The notes: a model not told the origin generated them from the sequence alone. Positions 7,684 to 19,892 are shown, counted from the first letter of the stretch. The stretch is DNA of 49,009 nt from Bryobacterales bacterium (GCA_947446025.1 CANFEY010000034.1:1-49009); one strand, 5' to 3'. Translations and numbers: made by a program.

Positions 7684-9075
7684 CTACTTCGACACCGCCA
7701 CCTGCGTGATGATCTCCCAGGTGAACCGCGCCAAGCGGTGCAGCGACGCCTCAGGAATCCGCTCCACGTCGCTATGCGCGCCATAGTTGATGGAGTCTAG
7801 TTCCTCCAGCGCTGGACCGATGCCGTAGCTCTGGATTCCTTTGGCGCGGAGCTGTGCCATGTCCGTAGCGCCGGTCAACATCGTCGGCAGCGTGGTGGCC
7901 GCTGGATACAGCCGCTTGGCCGCGGCCTCGATCGCGCGGAACATTTCGGTATCCAACCGCGACGGCGGCGTCGCCGTGCGCGCACCGGCCGACAGCGGCT
8001 CAATCCGCACCGCCGGATCATTTACTATCCTTCGCATCTCCTCAAAAAACGCCGGGACATTTTCATCCGGCAGCACGCGGATATCCAGCGTCGCCTCCGC
8101 CTCTGACGGGATCACGTTCATCCGGAACCCTGCCTGCAGAATGGTGGGCACCACCGATGTTCGCAGCATGGAATAGTGCGCCGGCTCGCTTTCCGCCAAG
8201 TAGCGCTGGATCGCCGCCGACCTCGCCGGGTCCAACAAGCCGTTGTAGCGTGCCGCCTGCGTGGTGTTGCTGATGGTGGCCAGCCGTTCGAAATACGTCC
8301 GCGTGGTGTCATTCAAACGCATCGGCGTTTCCCACGTCCCCAGCTTGAACACCGCGGCCGACAGCTTGATCAACGCGTTGTCCACGCGCGGAACTGACCC
8401 GTGCCCCGATGTCCCGTTCACCACCAGCCGCGCCCGCCGCGGCAATTTCTCCGCCGTCGCAACCGTGACCAACGTTACCTGGCCCCCGAAGAGCCTCGCT
8501 CCGCCGCCTTCGGTGATCGCGAACTCGGCGTCGATCTGGTCGAAGTGTTCCCGCACCATGTAATCGATACCCGGACCCGTATCGCTTTCTTCACCCGACT
8601 CCGCCAGGAAAATTACATCGCGGTCCAGCTTGGCCCCGCTCCGCTTCAGCCACAGCATCAGCATCAGGTTCGACGCCAGCTTATCCTTGTCATCCACCGT
8701 GCCGCGGCCCCATACGTAGCCGTCCTTCAGCACCGCGCCGAACGGCTCCACCGGCCACTTTTCGCGCTGCACGCCCACCACGTCCGTATGCGCCATCACC
8801 AGCACCGGACGCTTGCTCCCGTTGCCCCGGATGCGCGCCACGATGTTCGCACGGGTCGGCTCCATGGCGAAGATGCGGTTCTCAATCCCCGCTGCGTCGA
8901 AGGTCTGCTTCAAGTAGTTCGCCACCGCGGTTTCATTGCCCGGCGGATTGCTGGAGTCGATCTGCACCAGGGCGCGGAAGTGACGCAGCGTCTCCGCCTC
9001 CTGCGCTTTCCAATCCATCGTGGGAACCTGCGCGGACAATGCCGCGGCAGCCAGCAGAAGCGGGGTGAATCGCAT
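7684..9075 (-). CDS. M20-family metallopeptidase, secreted
   Basis: This is a zinc-dependent M20 peptidase/deacylase of 463 residues from the chosen start. ATG 9075 was chosen because it begins a clear signal peptide (MRFTPLLLAAAALSAQ); the longer frame from 9141 would bury it and overlap the divergent gene. Metal-site motifs are VLVMAHTDVV (His, Asp), GRGTVDDKDKLAS, and AESGEESD (catalytic Glu pair), followed by a dimerisation domain with GTSGHGSVPR. It probably cleaves dipeptides or N-acyl amino acids outside the cytoplasm. It is the first gene of an operon with a DDAH-like enzyme and an ankyrin protein. A -10-like TATAGT lies 6 bp before the ATG, so the mRNA may be leaderless. Confidence 0.88.
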   Translation of the reverse strand: MRFTPLLLAAAALSAQVPTMDWKAQEAETLRHFRALVQIDSSNPPGNETAVANYLKQTFDAAGIENRIFAMEPTRANIVARIRGNGSKRPVLVMAHTDVVGVQREKWPVEPFGAVLKDGYVWGRGTVDDKDKLASNLMLMLWLKRSGAKLDRDVIFLAESGEESDTGPGIDYMVREHFDQIDAEFAITEGGGARLFGGQVTLVTVATAEKLPRRARLVVNGTSGHGSVPRVDNALIKLSAAVFKLGTWETPMRLNDTTRTYFERLATISNTTQAARYNGLLDPARSAAIQRYLAESEPAHYSMLRTSVVPTILQAGFRMNVIPSEAEATLDIRVLPDENVPAFFEEMRRIVNDPAVRIEPLSAGARTATPPSRLDTEMFRAIEAAAKRLYPAATTLPTMLTGATDMAQLRAKGIQSYGIGPALEELDSINYGAHSDVERIPEASLHRLARFTWEIITQVAVSK

Positions 9076-9081
9076 GAAGCT

Positions 9082-9112
9082 ACTATACCGCTCCCGCGTG
9101 ACTGTAGGACAA
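9082..9112 (-). promoter_or_regulatory. Candidate promoter of the M20 operon
   Basis: On the minus strand TTGTCC (9112-9107), a 19 bp spacer and TATAGT (9087-9082) precede the ATG at 9075 by 6 bp. The predicted transcript start would coincide with the start codon. The -35 match is weak (4/6) and the spacer long, so this is tentative. Confidence 0.35.
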
Positions 9113-9119
9113 TCAATGT

Positions 9120-10514
9120 TTGCCCCCCGAAGCACAATCATTCTCCGTCAAACGCGCGCAAGTGGAGTTTCACAACTTCGCGTCCTTCGGCGAGCCCGAA
9201 ACCAACCTCCGCATCTACGCCGAAGAGAACACCCGCCGCGGCACGGTGATCCGCAGGCACGCGGAATTCATTGGGCCCATGACTCCGTTCCTCGAAATCG
9301 GCGCGAACGCCGGACACACCAGCTACATGCTCGCGAACGAATTCGGAGCCAGTGGATATGCGCTCGACATCTCCGCCGATTCCCTTCGCCACGGGCGGCA
9401 CCTCATGGACGCGTGGGGGCTGCGCAAAGCGCCCATCCGGCTCGCCGGGGACGCCGTGAATCTGCCCTTCGCCGATGCCTCCCTGCGCTTCGTCTGCACG
9501 TTCCAAACCCTCAGTCAGTTCCAGGATATGGAAGCCGTGTTCCGCGAAGTGGAGCGTGTGCTGCAACCCGGAGGCGTGTTTCTGTTCGCCGAAGAACCTC
9601 TGCTGCGCAAGCTGTCTCTGCGGTTGTACCGCTGTCCCTACTACAATTCCATGAAGCCATGGGAGCGCAAGCTCTTCGATTGGGGCTTGCTCGGATACCT
9701 GGTGCGGGACGTGATCGGCGCGCATCAGGAAGAGAGTTTCGGAATCCGCCAGAACCACACCATGGGGATGAGCGAGTGGGACGCCATGGCGAAGAAGTAT
9801 TTCGCTGCGCAGGAGTACGATGCGTTTGTTCCCGAACGCGGCTGGGGAGAGCGCATCGTCAAGCGGGCGGCCCTGTCGAATGCACGCGCGGCGCGCTGGC
9901 TCGGCGGGACGCTGGCGGGGATTTGTAAGAAGGCAGGCGAATCGCCTGCCCTACCTTCCGCTCCGTTTCAGAGTTTGCTGCGCTGTCCGGATTGTAAGGG
10001 TTCACTGTCCCTGGACGCGTCCACGCTGCGTTGCAAGTGTGGATACACAGCCGCGAACGAAGAGGATGTCTACAACCTGCTGCCTTCGGCGGAACGCGCC
10101 GAGCTCTACCCCGGCGAGCGCGATGACATCATCGACTTCTCACTCCCCGGCCACGAACAGCGCTTGCTTGGCGAGTGGTCCCCGCTCGAAGGTGTGCACG
10201 GCAACAAGTACCGCTGGATCGGCGCGCGCGCCGATGCCCGCCTGCGCCGCGTGAAAGCGGGACCCCAACGCCTTCGCATCCGCGCCCACGCGCAACAGCA
10301 AGGCGTGCCCGGCGAAGTCCGCATCGTGGTCAACGGCGCACCCGTGCAAACGTTCCCCATCGACCGCACCGGCCTCTACATCCTCGAAACCGATCTGCCG
10401 GATGCGCAAGAATACACCGTTGAGATCCACGCCTCGCCCACCTGGCAGGTATCCACAGACCCGCGCACGTTGAGCCTGACGATCAGCATGATCCGCCTAG
10501 TGCCCGCGAACTAG
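9120..10514 (+). CDS. Class I SAM methyltransferase with zinc ribbon and C-terminal beta domain
   Basis: The 464-residue protein has a SAM-dependent methyltransferase domain (about 50-170) with the glycine-rich FLEIGANAGHTSY motif, an acidic YALDIS and DAVNLPFADAS. A linker and a zinc ribbon (CPDC...CKCG, about 290-312) follow, then a beta-rich C-terminal domain of about 110 residues. The arrangement recalls methyltransferases carrying a Trm112/UbiE-like zinc ribbon, often found in glycan or secondary-metabolite modification, but the substrate is not visible. The start is TTG 9120; GTG 9162 (VEFHNFASFG) is an alternative. The linker KKAGESPALP is encoded by a perfect palindromic repeat (9932-9950), evidently inserted in frame. 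Confidence 0.75.
   Translation: MPPEAQSFSVKRAQVEFHNFASFGEPETNLRIYAEENTRRGTVIRRHAEFIGPMTPFLEIGANAGHTSYMLANEFGASGYALDISADSLRHGRHLMDAWGLRKAPIRLAGDAVNLPFADASLRFVCTFQTLSQFQDMEAVFREVERVLQPGGVFLFAEEPLLRKLSLRLYRCPYYNSMKPWERKLFDWGLLGYLVRDVIGAHQEESFGIRQNHTMGMSEWDAMAKKYFAAQEYDAFVPERGWGERIVKRAALSNARAARWLGGTLAGICKKAGESPALPSAPFQSLLRCPDCKGSLSLDASTLRCKCGYTAANEEDVYNLLPSAERAELYPGERDDIIDFSLPGHEQRLLGEWSPLEGVHGNKYRWIGARADARLRRVKAGPQRLRIRAHAQQQGVPGEVRIVVNGAPVQTFPIDRTGLYILETDLPDAQEYTVEIHASPTWQVSTDPRTLSLTISMIRLVPAN
9932..9950. repeat. Perfect GGCAGGCGA palindrome inside a reading frame
   Basis: GGCAGGCGA-A-TCGCCTGCC is a 9 bp inverted repeat with a one-base centre, lying inside the methyltransferase gene at the boundary between the catalytic domain and the zinc ribbon. 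The same GCAGGCG/CGCCTGC core occurs twice just downstream at 10546-10618, so this belongs to a dispersed REP-like family. Confidence 0.7.
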
Positions 10515-10545
10515 TATCCTGGCAGGGCTGCCGTGAATCCGAAAT

Positions 10546-10618
10546 GGCAGGCGAAACCGCCCGCCCCACCATCGCAAACAGCCGATTGTTCGTGGTAGCG
10601 CAGGCGAAACCGCCTGCG
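10546..10618. repeat. Pair of REP-like palindromes between convergent genes
   Basis: Two stem-loops sit in the 135 bp between the methyltransferase stop and the carB stop. The first is GGCAGGCG-AAAC-CGCCCGCC (10546-10565, one mismatch). The second is CGCAGGCG-AAAC-CGCCTGCG (10599-10618, perfect 8 bp stem). Both share the AAAC loop. They could also serve as a bidirectional terminator, though there is no T tract. Confidence 0.7.
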
Positions 10619-10649
10619 ATCTGCGGTTTTTCAGCAGCCCGCTGGCACA

Positions 10650-13910
<3,261 letters not shown>

Positions 13911-14068
13911 TTAGCGGACCTCCATCAAACGTGTGGACACACAAAAACGGGTCCCCGTGAAGACGCGCGTGTCTCCCAGGGCGAGGGCTGCTTGCTTCAA
14001 TCGGGTAATGCCTCCGGAACAGGGGGTAAATCCTATTTGACCACATTGGAGCGGTGTTAAGCTGAGGC

Positions 14069-14467
14069 GTGCGCAAATTTCTGCTCGTCGTTCTCCTGCT
14101 CTCTTCCTGCCGCGCCACCCTGCGTCCCGACTTCGTCAAAGTAGTCGCGCTGCTGGGCAAGCCCTCCGGCGTCGATGCGGGCAACTGCAAGTCTCCCGAG
14201 AAGCTCAAGGCCGCCTACGATGCTGAAATGGCCAAAGGCCGCCTCGCCGACGTGCTGCTCTCCTTCGCCCAACGCGCCGCGCCAATTTGCCCCGGCTCCC
14301 AGGTCTTCATCCGCGCCGAAAACATCACGGACCTGCGCACAATCGCGGCTCTCATCGGAGCCCCCGCCTTCGCCGGCGATGGCCGCATGCAACTGGAGCC
14401 CTGGCTGTGGCTCCGGGTAGCGGGCGGATCTGTCATCGGGCTGGAACTGGAGTTGGATCGCACCTAG
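14069..14467 (+). CDS. Small putative lipoprotein (132 aa)
   Basis: A GTG start gives a 132-residue protein with a short lipoprotein signal: a charged MRKF start, a Leu/Val core and the lipobox LLSSC (Cys14). The mature part contains FVKVVALLGKPSGVDAGNC and a C-terminal beta-like tail. It has no recognised domain. Two further Cys residues (about 40 and 74) could pair outside the membrane. It sits on the plus strand between carA and carB, which are both minus, so it interrupts the usual carAB pairing. Function unknown. The lipoprotein signal supports it being a real gene. Confidence 0.6.
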   Translation: MRKFLLVVLLLSSCRATLRPDFVKVVALLGKPSGVDAGNCKSPEKLKAAYDAEMAKGRLADVLLSFAQRAAPICPGSQVFIRAENITDLRTIAALIGAPAFAGDGRMQLEPWLWLRVAGGSVIGLELELDRT

Positions 14468-14545
14468 CCGTCTGCGTCGCAAGTCATGTTCGGGAACAGT
14501 CCCCTTTTGCCCCGTCGAATTCCTCCAACGAAGAAGTAGGGAAGG

Positions 14546-15688
14546 CTATCGATCCGCCATCAACTTCACAAAGTCATCGAACAAATACAGCGAATCGTGC
14601 GGACCCGGCGCAGCCTCGGGATGATACTGCACGCAGAACAGCGGGAGGCTCTTGTGGCGGAAGCCTTCCAGCGTCTGGTCGTTGAGGTTAATGTGCGTGA
14701 TTTCCAGGTCGTTGGCATTGAGCGAATCCGGATCCACAGCGAAGCCGTGATTCTGCGCAGTGATTTCGACGTGGCCGGTCAGTTTGTTCAGCACGGGATG
14801 ATTCCCGCCGCGGTGGCCGAATTTCAACTTGAACGTCTTGCCGCCGAGCGCCAGGCCTAAAATCTGATGTCCCAGACAGATGCCGAACATCGGAACCTTG
14901 CCGATCAGCTTGCGGATCTCCAACGCCGGACCGTTGAGCAGCGGCTCGGGATCGCCAGGGCCGTTCGAGAGGAATACGCCGTTCGGTTTCAGCGCCAGCG
15001 CATCGGCAGCCGATGTCCCAGCGGGCACCACGGTTAAGCGGCAACCCCCATGCGCAAGCCTGCGCAAAATGTTGCGCTTGATGCCGAAATCGTAGGCGAC
15101 TACGTGATACTTCTGCTCCGCCGGCGCGCCGAAATCTTCCGAGGGAGAGCAACCCACCACGGGCTGCGTCCACGGGTACTGCTTGGTTGTGGACACGCGC
15201 GTCGCAAGATCCAGCCCTGCCATCGACGGAGAATTCTTCGCCCGCTCCACCAGCGCCGCGGTATCCGTGGACAGCGTGGAGAGCACGCCGCGCATCACGC
15301 CCCGCGAGCGGAGATGCAGCACCAGCGCACGCGTATCGATGCCGGAAATGACCGGCACGCCCGCGTTGGTGAGAAAAGCCTGCGCCGATTCGTCCGCCCG
15401 CCAGTTGCTGGCCAGCGGCGAAAATTCGCGCACGCACAAGCCTTCGATGAACGGCTTGACCGACTCGTTGTCCGCTTCCGCTGCTCCGTAATTGCCGATC
15501 TGCGGCGCGGTCAGCACCACGATCTGGCCGGAGTACGACGGGTCCGTGAAAATTTCCTGGTAGCCGGTGATGGAAGTATTGAAAACAACTTCGCCGGTGC
15601 GTTCAACGGGCGCGCCAAAACTGCTGCCTTCAAAGATGGTGCCGTCTTCCAGGGCGAGGACTGCTGTGCTCAATGGGTTGTGCTCCAA
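14546..15688 (-). CDS. carA: Carbamoyl-phosphate synthase small (glutamine amidotransferase) subunit
   Basis: The 380-residue protein matches CarA. An N-terminal domain opens with AVLALEDGTIFEG and the C-terminal class I glutamine amidotransferase domain has the nucleophile in MFGICLGHQILG and the His/Glu of QYHPEAAPGPHDS. It releases ammonia from glutamine for CarB. The start is uncertain: TTG 15688 gives an extra MEHNP, while TTG 15673 would have a GGAG about 9 nt upstream and fits the family N-terminus better. It lies 30 bp after the TonB-dependent receptor gene on the same strand, so read-through from that promoter is possible. Confidence 0.95.
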   Translation of the reverse strand: MEHNPLSTAVLALEDGTIFEGSSFGAPVERTGEVVFNTSITGYQEIFTDPSYSGQIVVLTAPQIGNYGAAEADNESVKPFIEGLCVREFSPLASNWRADESAQAFLTNAGVPVISGIDTRALVLHLRSRGVMRGVLSTLSTDTAALVERAKNSPSMAGLDLATRVSTTKQYPWTQPVVGCSPSEDFGAPAEQKYHVVAYDFGIKRNILRRLAHGGCRLTVVPAGTSAADALALKPNGVFLSNGPGDPEPLLNGPALEIRKLIGKVPMFGICLGHQILGLALGGKTFKLKFGHRGGNHPVLNKLTGHVEITAQNHGFAVDPDSLNANDLEITHINLNDQTLEGFRHKSLPLFCVQYHPEAAPGPHDSLYLFDDFVKLMADR

Positions 15689-15718
15689 GGTGTGGCTTTA
15701 ACTTCCATTGAAACACAC

Positions 15719-18433
15719 TTAGAAAGAAACGCGAATCCCTCCCCAGATCGTCCGCGGCGCGCCGGGTGCGTAGAACGTCGATTGCCGCACCGGAAAATCG
15801 GCTCCAATGGCGGGCAGCGGACGGGCGATGAAGTTGCCGTTGTTGTCGAAACCCATCGGCCCCAACTGCGCCCCGCTTGAGTATTTGCGATCAGCCAGGT
15901 TGTTGATCTGCCCGAACAGTTGTAGCCGCTTGCTCCACTGGTAACGCGCCCCGAAGTTCATCACGGCGTAGCCGCCGGATTTTCCGGGACCCAGGTAGAC
16001 CACGCCGTCCGCCACGTGCTGGTTGTTCTCATTGCCGCGCGCGTAGCTGCTGCCGAACGCCATCATGCTCAGATTGGCGGAGAGCTTCTTGCTCACCTGG
16101 ATATCGGCGAACGCCTTGCCCAGATGCCGCGGCGTCATCGGTACCCGGTTGCCCGGTTCGATTTCGATGGTGCTATCGAGCCCCTTGCGGCCGGCAAGCG
16201 CATCTTCGTTCGTGCTGTTGCCGACGCCGTTGACTTCCTCTTCGCTCTGGAACGTCGCATCCAGCAAAGTGTAGTTGAAGCCCAGATTCACGCGGCGGAT
16301 CTGCGTGCCAAGGTCCAGCTCCAGCCCCTGACGGCGCGTCCTGCCGAAGTTCTTAAAGTAGCCGTAGCCGCTTTGCGGGGATGAGACGAACATGATGTCG
16401 TCGCGGTTCTCGGCGCGGAACCAGCCGGCGCTCCAGTGCGCGCGGCCTTCGATGGAGCCGCGATAGCCCGCCTCCCACGTCTTCGCCACCACTTGCTTCA
16501 GCGGAGGATCGCCCGCCATCGCGTTGGGCAGCTTGCACGGTACGTCAGGATCGGCGCAACCGAGTTCGATGGATGTAGGCGCGCGGTTGGCTTCGCTGTA
16601 CCGGGCGTAGACATTGAGCAACGTTGCGGGATTGTACGTCACGCCGATGGCGGGATTGAACCGGCTGAAGCTATGCGCCCCGTCGAGCGAGCCCGGTCCG
16701 CCGCCAGGATTGATGCGGTCCGCGTTCGTGATCGAGGTGCGGTTGAAACGCCCGGAGAGCGTCACGTTCCACGCGCGGCCGATGGAAATCGTGTCCGTCG
16801 CGTATAGACTGCCCGTGCGGATCACGCCGTTGAGATCGATGCGGGCGTCGTAGGGTTCGTCGTCGACCACGCCGCCGTTCTTGCCGTCACCGAAGGATTG
16901 GATCGGCGTCACGCTGCGATCAGGGTTGAGGTAGCCGAGTTGTGTGTTGAGCCCGAAATTGACGCCGCTGCGGTCCCATGCTCCGCCTGCCGTGAACTGG
17001 TGGCGGTTTTCGCCGAACGAAGCCAGCCGCGTCATCTGCGCTGAGAAGCCGGCGTTGTGCTGCTGGCTCCGCGCTCTGTTCAGCAGGCCGTTGCACTTCT
17101 CCGCCGGCTCGTCGTTGATCAGCCCGTTTGCGATGCAGCGCAGGGAGGGGAAGGGCGTGTTGGCCGCGTTCAGCCCCGCCGCCGGGACGTTGGTGATCCC
17201 GAACGCAGCCAGCGCCGCCCGTTCAGCCGCACCGGGCTGGTAAACCGACTGGTCCAGCGAGTCTTCGTTGATATCTGCATTGAACGTGCGCGTGCTGATG
17301 TAGCGGTAGTACGCATTGCCGAAAAAGGTGAGATTCTCATTCACCGAATGCCGCCCTGTGAAATTCAAGAACGGTGAGCGGTTCCCGCTCACGTCCGGCT
17401 TAGTGTACAGGCTCGTGTAGTCGCGCCGAAGGAGGCTCTGCTCCTGCAGACCGCCGCCGTTGAGCTGATTATTGGCGTAAATGGCGGTAGCACCCAGCAT
17501 CGTCTTCGCGCCCTGAAAGCCGAGCTTGCCGATGAATTGCCGCACATTCGACTGCGACGCCTCACGCCAGCCGTCTTCAAAGTACAGATTGCCCGCGCCG
17601 TACCAGTTCAGGCGTCCGCGCGAGCCGCCGTTTTCGAACTCCGCGGCTCGGCGTCCGTAGCTGCCGCCGGAAATCTGTAGTGAGCTGCCGGGGTTGGTGT
17701 AGCCGTCTTTGGTACGCAGCGAAAGCGCTCCCCCCAGCGTGTTCAGCCCGAACAGCGGATCGGAGCCGGGGATCAGCGTCGTCTCCGCAATCGCCACGCG
17801 CGGCAGCAGGTCCCAACTCACCACGTCGCCGAAGGGTTGATTCAGCCGTACCCCGTCCATGTAGATCGAGATCCCCTGCGGCGTACCCAGCAACGGCGAC
17901 GCCGTGTAGCCGCGGTAGTTTACGTCGGGCTGGAAGGAGTTTCCGGCAACTTCATTCAGGAACACGCCGCTCAGCCGCTGGTTGAGAGCGTCCGAAATGT
18001 TCACCGCGCCGGTGCGCAACATATCCAGCGCGGTCACCGTCTGAATCGGCGAAGCGATCTGCTCCAGCAGCAGCTCCACTCCAGGCAGCGGCGTGGCCGC
18101 CACAACATCTACACGCGTGGTATCTGAGCCGACCTGCAACGTGATCGGCAGCTCCACCGGCATATCGGAATCCACATCCACCAGCAGCGCCTGCGAGGCA
18201 AACCCCTGCGCCACCACTTCCAGCCTGTAGCGCCCCGGCGTCAGCCCGCCGAACATGTAGTGGCCCTGCGCATCCGTTTCGTAGCTTTGTGTGAGTCCAG
18301 CGGAGAGACGCGACAGCGTCCCTGAGGCAGATGCAGCCGCGCCAGACGGATCTTTGACATCTATACGGACTTGGCCCGTCTGCGCCAACGCGGATAGAGA
18401 GAACACAAGGAGAAAGCTGAGGTTGCGAGACAT
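15719..18433 (-). CDS. TonB-dependent receptor with carboxypeptidase-regulatory N-terminal domain
   Basis: This is a 904-residue outer-membrane receptor. It has a signal peptide (about 1-18, ending SALAQ), a carboxypeptidase-regulatory-like beta-sandwich (about 20-105), a plug domain (about 110-235, with [18 protein letters not shown] and [14 protein letters not shown]) and a C-terminal beta-barrel ending in a terminal Phe (IRVSF). The family imports scarce ligands (siderophores, cobalamin, glycans) using TonB energy. The ligand is not readable here. It lacks an obvious STN signalling domain although an ECF sigma/anti-sigma pair is divergently encoded 85 bp away. A perfect palindrome in that gap overlaps its candidate -35 box, suggesting regulated expression. 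Confidence 0.92.
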   Translation of the reverse strand: MSRNLSFLLVFSLSALAQTGQVRIDVKDPSGAAASASGTLSRLSAGLTQSYETDAQGHYMFGGLTPGRYRLEVVAQGFASQALLVDVDSDMPVELPITLQVGSDTTRVDVVAATPLPGVELLLEQIASPIQTVTALDMLRTGAVNISDALNQRLSGVFLNEVAGNSFQPDVNYRGYTASPLLGTPQGISIYMDGVRLNQPFGDVVSWDLLPRVAIAETTLIPGSDPLFGLNTLGGALSLRTKDGYTNPGSSLQISGGSYGRRAAEFENGGSRGRLNWYGAGNLYFEDGWREASQSNVRQFIGKLGFQGAKTMLGATAIYANNQLNGGGLQEQSLLRRDYTSLYTKPDVSGNRSPFLNFTGRHSVNENLTFFGNAYYRYISTRTFNADINEDSLDQSVYQPGAAERAALAAFGITNVPAAGLNAANTPFPSLRCIANGLINDEPAEKCNGLLNRARSQQHNAGFSAQMTRLASFGENRHQFTAGGAWDRSGVNFGLNTQLGYLNPDRSVTPIQSFGDGKNGGVVDDEPYDARIDLNGVIRTGSLYATDTISIGRAWNVTLSGRFNRTSITNADRINPGGGPGSLDGAHSFSRFNPAIGVTYNPATLLNVYARYSEANRAPTSIELGCADPDVPCKLPNAMAGDPPLKQVVAKTWEAGYRGSIEGRAHWSAGWFRAENRDDIMFVSSPQSGYGYFKNFGRTRRQGLELDLGTQIRRVNLGFNYTLLDATFQSEEEVNGVGNSTNEDALAGRKGLDSTIEIEPGNRVPMTPRHLGKAFADIQVSKKLSANLSMMAFGSSYARGNENNQHVADGVVYLGPGKSGGYAVMNFGARYQWSKRLQLFGQINNLADRKYSSGAQLGPMGFDNNGNFIARPLPAIGADFPVRQSTFYAPGAPRTIWGGIRVSF

Positions 18434-18444
18434 TTTATACTGTG

Positions 18445-18473
18445 AGTATTCCAGGTGGCTGCGATTTGTTCAA
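18445..18473 (-). promoter_or_regulatory. Candidate promoter of the TonB-dependent receptor
   Basis: On the minus strand TTGAAC (18473-18468), a 17 bp spacer and AATACT (18450-18445) lie 11 bp upstream of the receptor ATG. The -35 hexamer is embedded in the left arm of the 18462-18492 palindrome, so a protein bound there would block or recruit polymerase. Confidence 0.45.
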
Positions 18474-18492
18474 TCTTTCTGTGAACAAATCG
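18462..18492. promoter_or_regulatory. Perfect 11+11 bp palindrome: putative operator
   Basis: CGATTTGTTCA - 9 bp - TGAACAAATCG is a perfect inverted repeat of 31 bp total, in the short gap between the divergent receptor and sigma-factor genes. The arms are AT-rich against a GC-rich background and about two helical turns apart centre to centre, as expected for a dimeric repressor or activator. There is no T tract, and the position is 5' of both genes, so it is not a terminator. The binding protein is unknown. Confidence 0.7.
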
Positions 18493-18518
18493 TCTTCTTG
18501 AGGACTCTTCATATAAAG

Positions 18519-19067
18519 ATGCACGCGCGCACTGATACCGCCGTTCCGCTGTCCGGGGTGAGCCGCGCGGACGGGCCGACGCCTCTTGAATCCGAGGTCA
18601 CGCACCTCTTCGATGAATTGCGCCTGCCGCTGTTGCGGTACCTCAGCTCCTTCGGGCTGGCGGCGCAGGATTCCGAAGAGGTGGTGCAGGAGGTGTTTCT
18701 CGCCCTGTTTGTGCATCTTCGCGACGGCAAGCCCCGCACTAACATTCAGGCGTGGTTGTTCCGTGTGGCGCACAACATCGGGTTGAAGCGATGTTTGTCG
18801 AATCACAAGCAGCCGGTGGTAGAAGCGGTTTGGCCGGCCGATACTGCCCTGAACCCGGAACAGCTGGCAGTCAGCAGTCAACGCCACCAGCGGCTGCTTT
18901 CCGTGGTCCGGGCGCTGTCTGAACAAGACCGGCGGTGTCTGTTTCTGCGGGCGGAAGGCCTGCGCTACCGCGAAATTGTCGACGTGCTCGGCATGTCCTT
19001 GGGCGCCGTGGCGCAATCGTTGGAACGAAGTCTTGAGAAATTGAACAGACTGGATCGGCAACTATGA
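18519..19067 (+). CDS. ECF-type RNA polymerase sigma factor
   Basis: From ATG 18519 this is a 182-residue ECF sigma-70 factor. Region 2 spans about 30-90 (LLRYLSSFGLAAQDSEEVVQEVFLAL, then IQAWLFRVAHN) and region 4 about 125-180 (LSEQDRRCLFLRAEGLRYREI, then MSLGAVAQSLERS, the helix-turn-helix). The longer frame from 18291 overlaps the receptor gene and was rejected. A TATAAA immediately before ATG 18519 raises the alternative of GTG 18558. The stop overlaps the start of the next gene (ATGA), which encodes its likely anti-sigma factor. The divergent receptor is a plausible regulon member. Confidence 0.85.
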   Translation: MHARTDTAVPLSGVSRADGPTPLESEVTHLFDELRLPLLRYLSSFGLAAQDSEEVVQEVFLALFVHLRDGKPRTNIQAWLFRVAHNIGLKRCLSNHKQPVVEAVWPADTALNPEQLAVSSQRHQRLLSVVRALSEQDRRCLFLRAEGLRYREIVDVLGMSLGAVAQSLERSLEKLNRLDRQL

Positions 19068-19882
19068 AAGATCAACACATTTCGCACAGCGAGTTGGTGG
19101 CGGCAGCCGATGGCGAGTTGTCGGTCGCGCGCGCCGCCCAGGTCCAGGAGCACTTGGCAGCCTGCTGGACTTGCCGCACGTCTGCGAAAGAGATCGAAGA
19201 CGCCATCGCCGAATTCGTACACGCCCATCAGGAGTCCGTGCCCGCCCAGCCCGTGGAAGTGCCCCGCGCCATGTTGCGGGCGCGGCTTGCGGAACTCGCG
19301 GCGCAACCCGCCCCCGGATGGCGTGACCGCTTCGCTGACTACTTCATGCAAGGCAACCGCGTGGCCTACGTGGCAGGTGCCATGGCCGGGCTCACCGCGA
19401 TTCTGTTTATGGTCGGTGTCATCCAAGTGTCCCGGCAGCAATTCCGGCTGGTTCCAGATCCCAGGCTGACGCCCGGTGCCACGGCGGCCATTTCGCAGGA
19501 ACAGATCTGCCGCATGTCCGCCACCGAGTCGCGCGTCATCCCCGCCAGCGTCGGCCGCCAGGTTTTCGATCACTATGGCATTGACCGTCCCGCCAAGCGC
19601 GCCTACGAACTCGACTACCTCATCGCGCCGGAGCTGGGCGGGGCCGATGATCCGCGCAACTACTGGCCGCAGCCCTACGGTGTTTCCGAATGGAACGCCC
19701 ACGTGAAGGACGCCCTCGAAGACCGCCTCCACGCGCTGGTCTGCGAAAACAAGCTCAGCCTGCGCACTGCGCAAGAGGACATTTCCAAGAACTGGATCTT
19801 GGCCTACCAGAAATATTTCCGCACCAAGGAACCTATGCTCGCCCATCGGACCTTCACCAAAGACATGCCCTGGGAGCCGTAA
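19064..19882 (+). CDS. Membrane anti-sigma factor with degenerate HNH-like C-terminal domain
   Basis: The 272-residue protein has an N-terminal anti-sigma zinc finger (His30-x3-Cys34-x2-Cys37), one transmembrane helix (about 98-122) and a C-terminal domain of about 140 residues, predicted extracytoplasmic. That domain resembles the HNH-like family with D-H-L-I...ELGG...N-x-WPQP...NAH-x-KD...LH-x-x-VC. Here the sequence reads ELDYLIAPELGGADDPRNYWPQP, so the catalytic His is Tyr185, while Asn199 and His213 remain. Cys149 and Cys227 may form a disulfide. I infer that a catalytically dead nuclease fold serves as a sensor controlling the sigma factor whose gene overlaps this one by 4 bp. Confidence 0.75.
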   Translation: MKDQHISHSELVAAADGELSVARAAQVQEHLAACWTCRTSAKEIEDAIAEFVHAHQESVPAQPVEVPRAMLRARLAELAAQPAPGWRDRFADYFMQGNRVAYVAGAMAGLTAILFMVGVIQVSRQQFRLVPDPRLTPGATAAISQEQICRMSATESRVIPASVGRQVFDHYGIDRPAKRAYELDYLIAPELGGADDPRNYWPQPYGVSEWNAHVKDALEDRLHALVCENKLSLRTAQEDISKNWILAYQKYFRTKEPMLAHRTFTKDMPWEP

Positions 19883-19892
19883 CCCACCCCAT

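Noticed and set aside
13911-14068. Possible pyrimidine-responsive attenuator or riboswitch upstream of carB
   Set aside because: I could not find a convincing leader peptide, terminator hairpin or known aptamer core in this region.
18291-18518. N-terminal extension of the sigma factor from 18291
   Set aside because: It would overlap the receptor gene and cross the palindrome and promoters; sigma-70 homology begins after the ATG at 18519.
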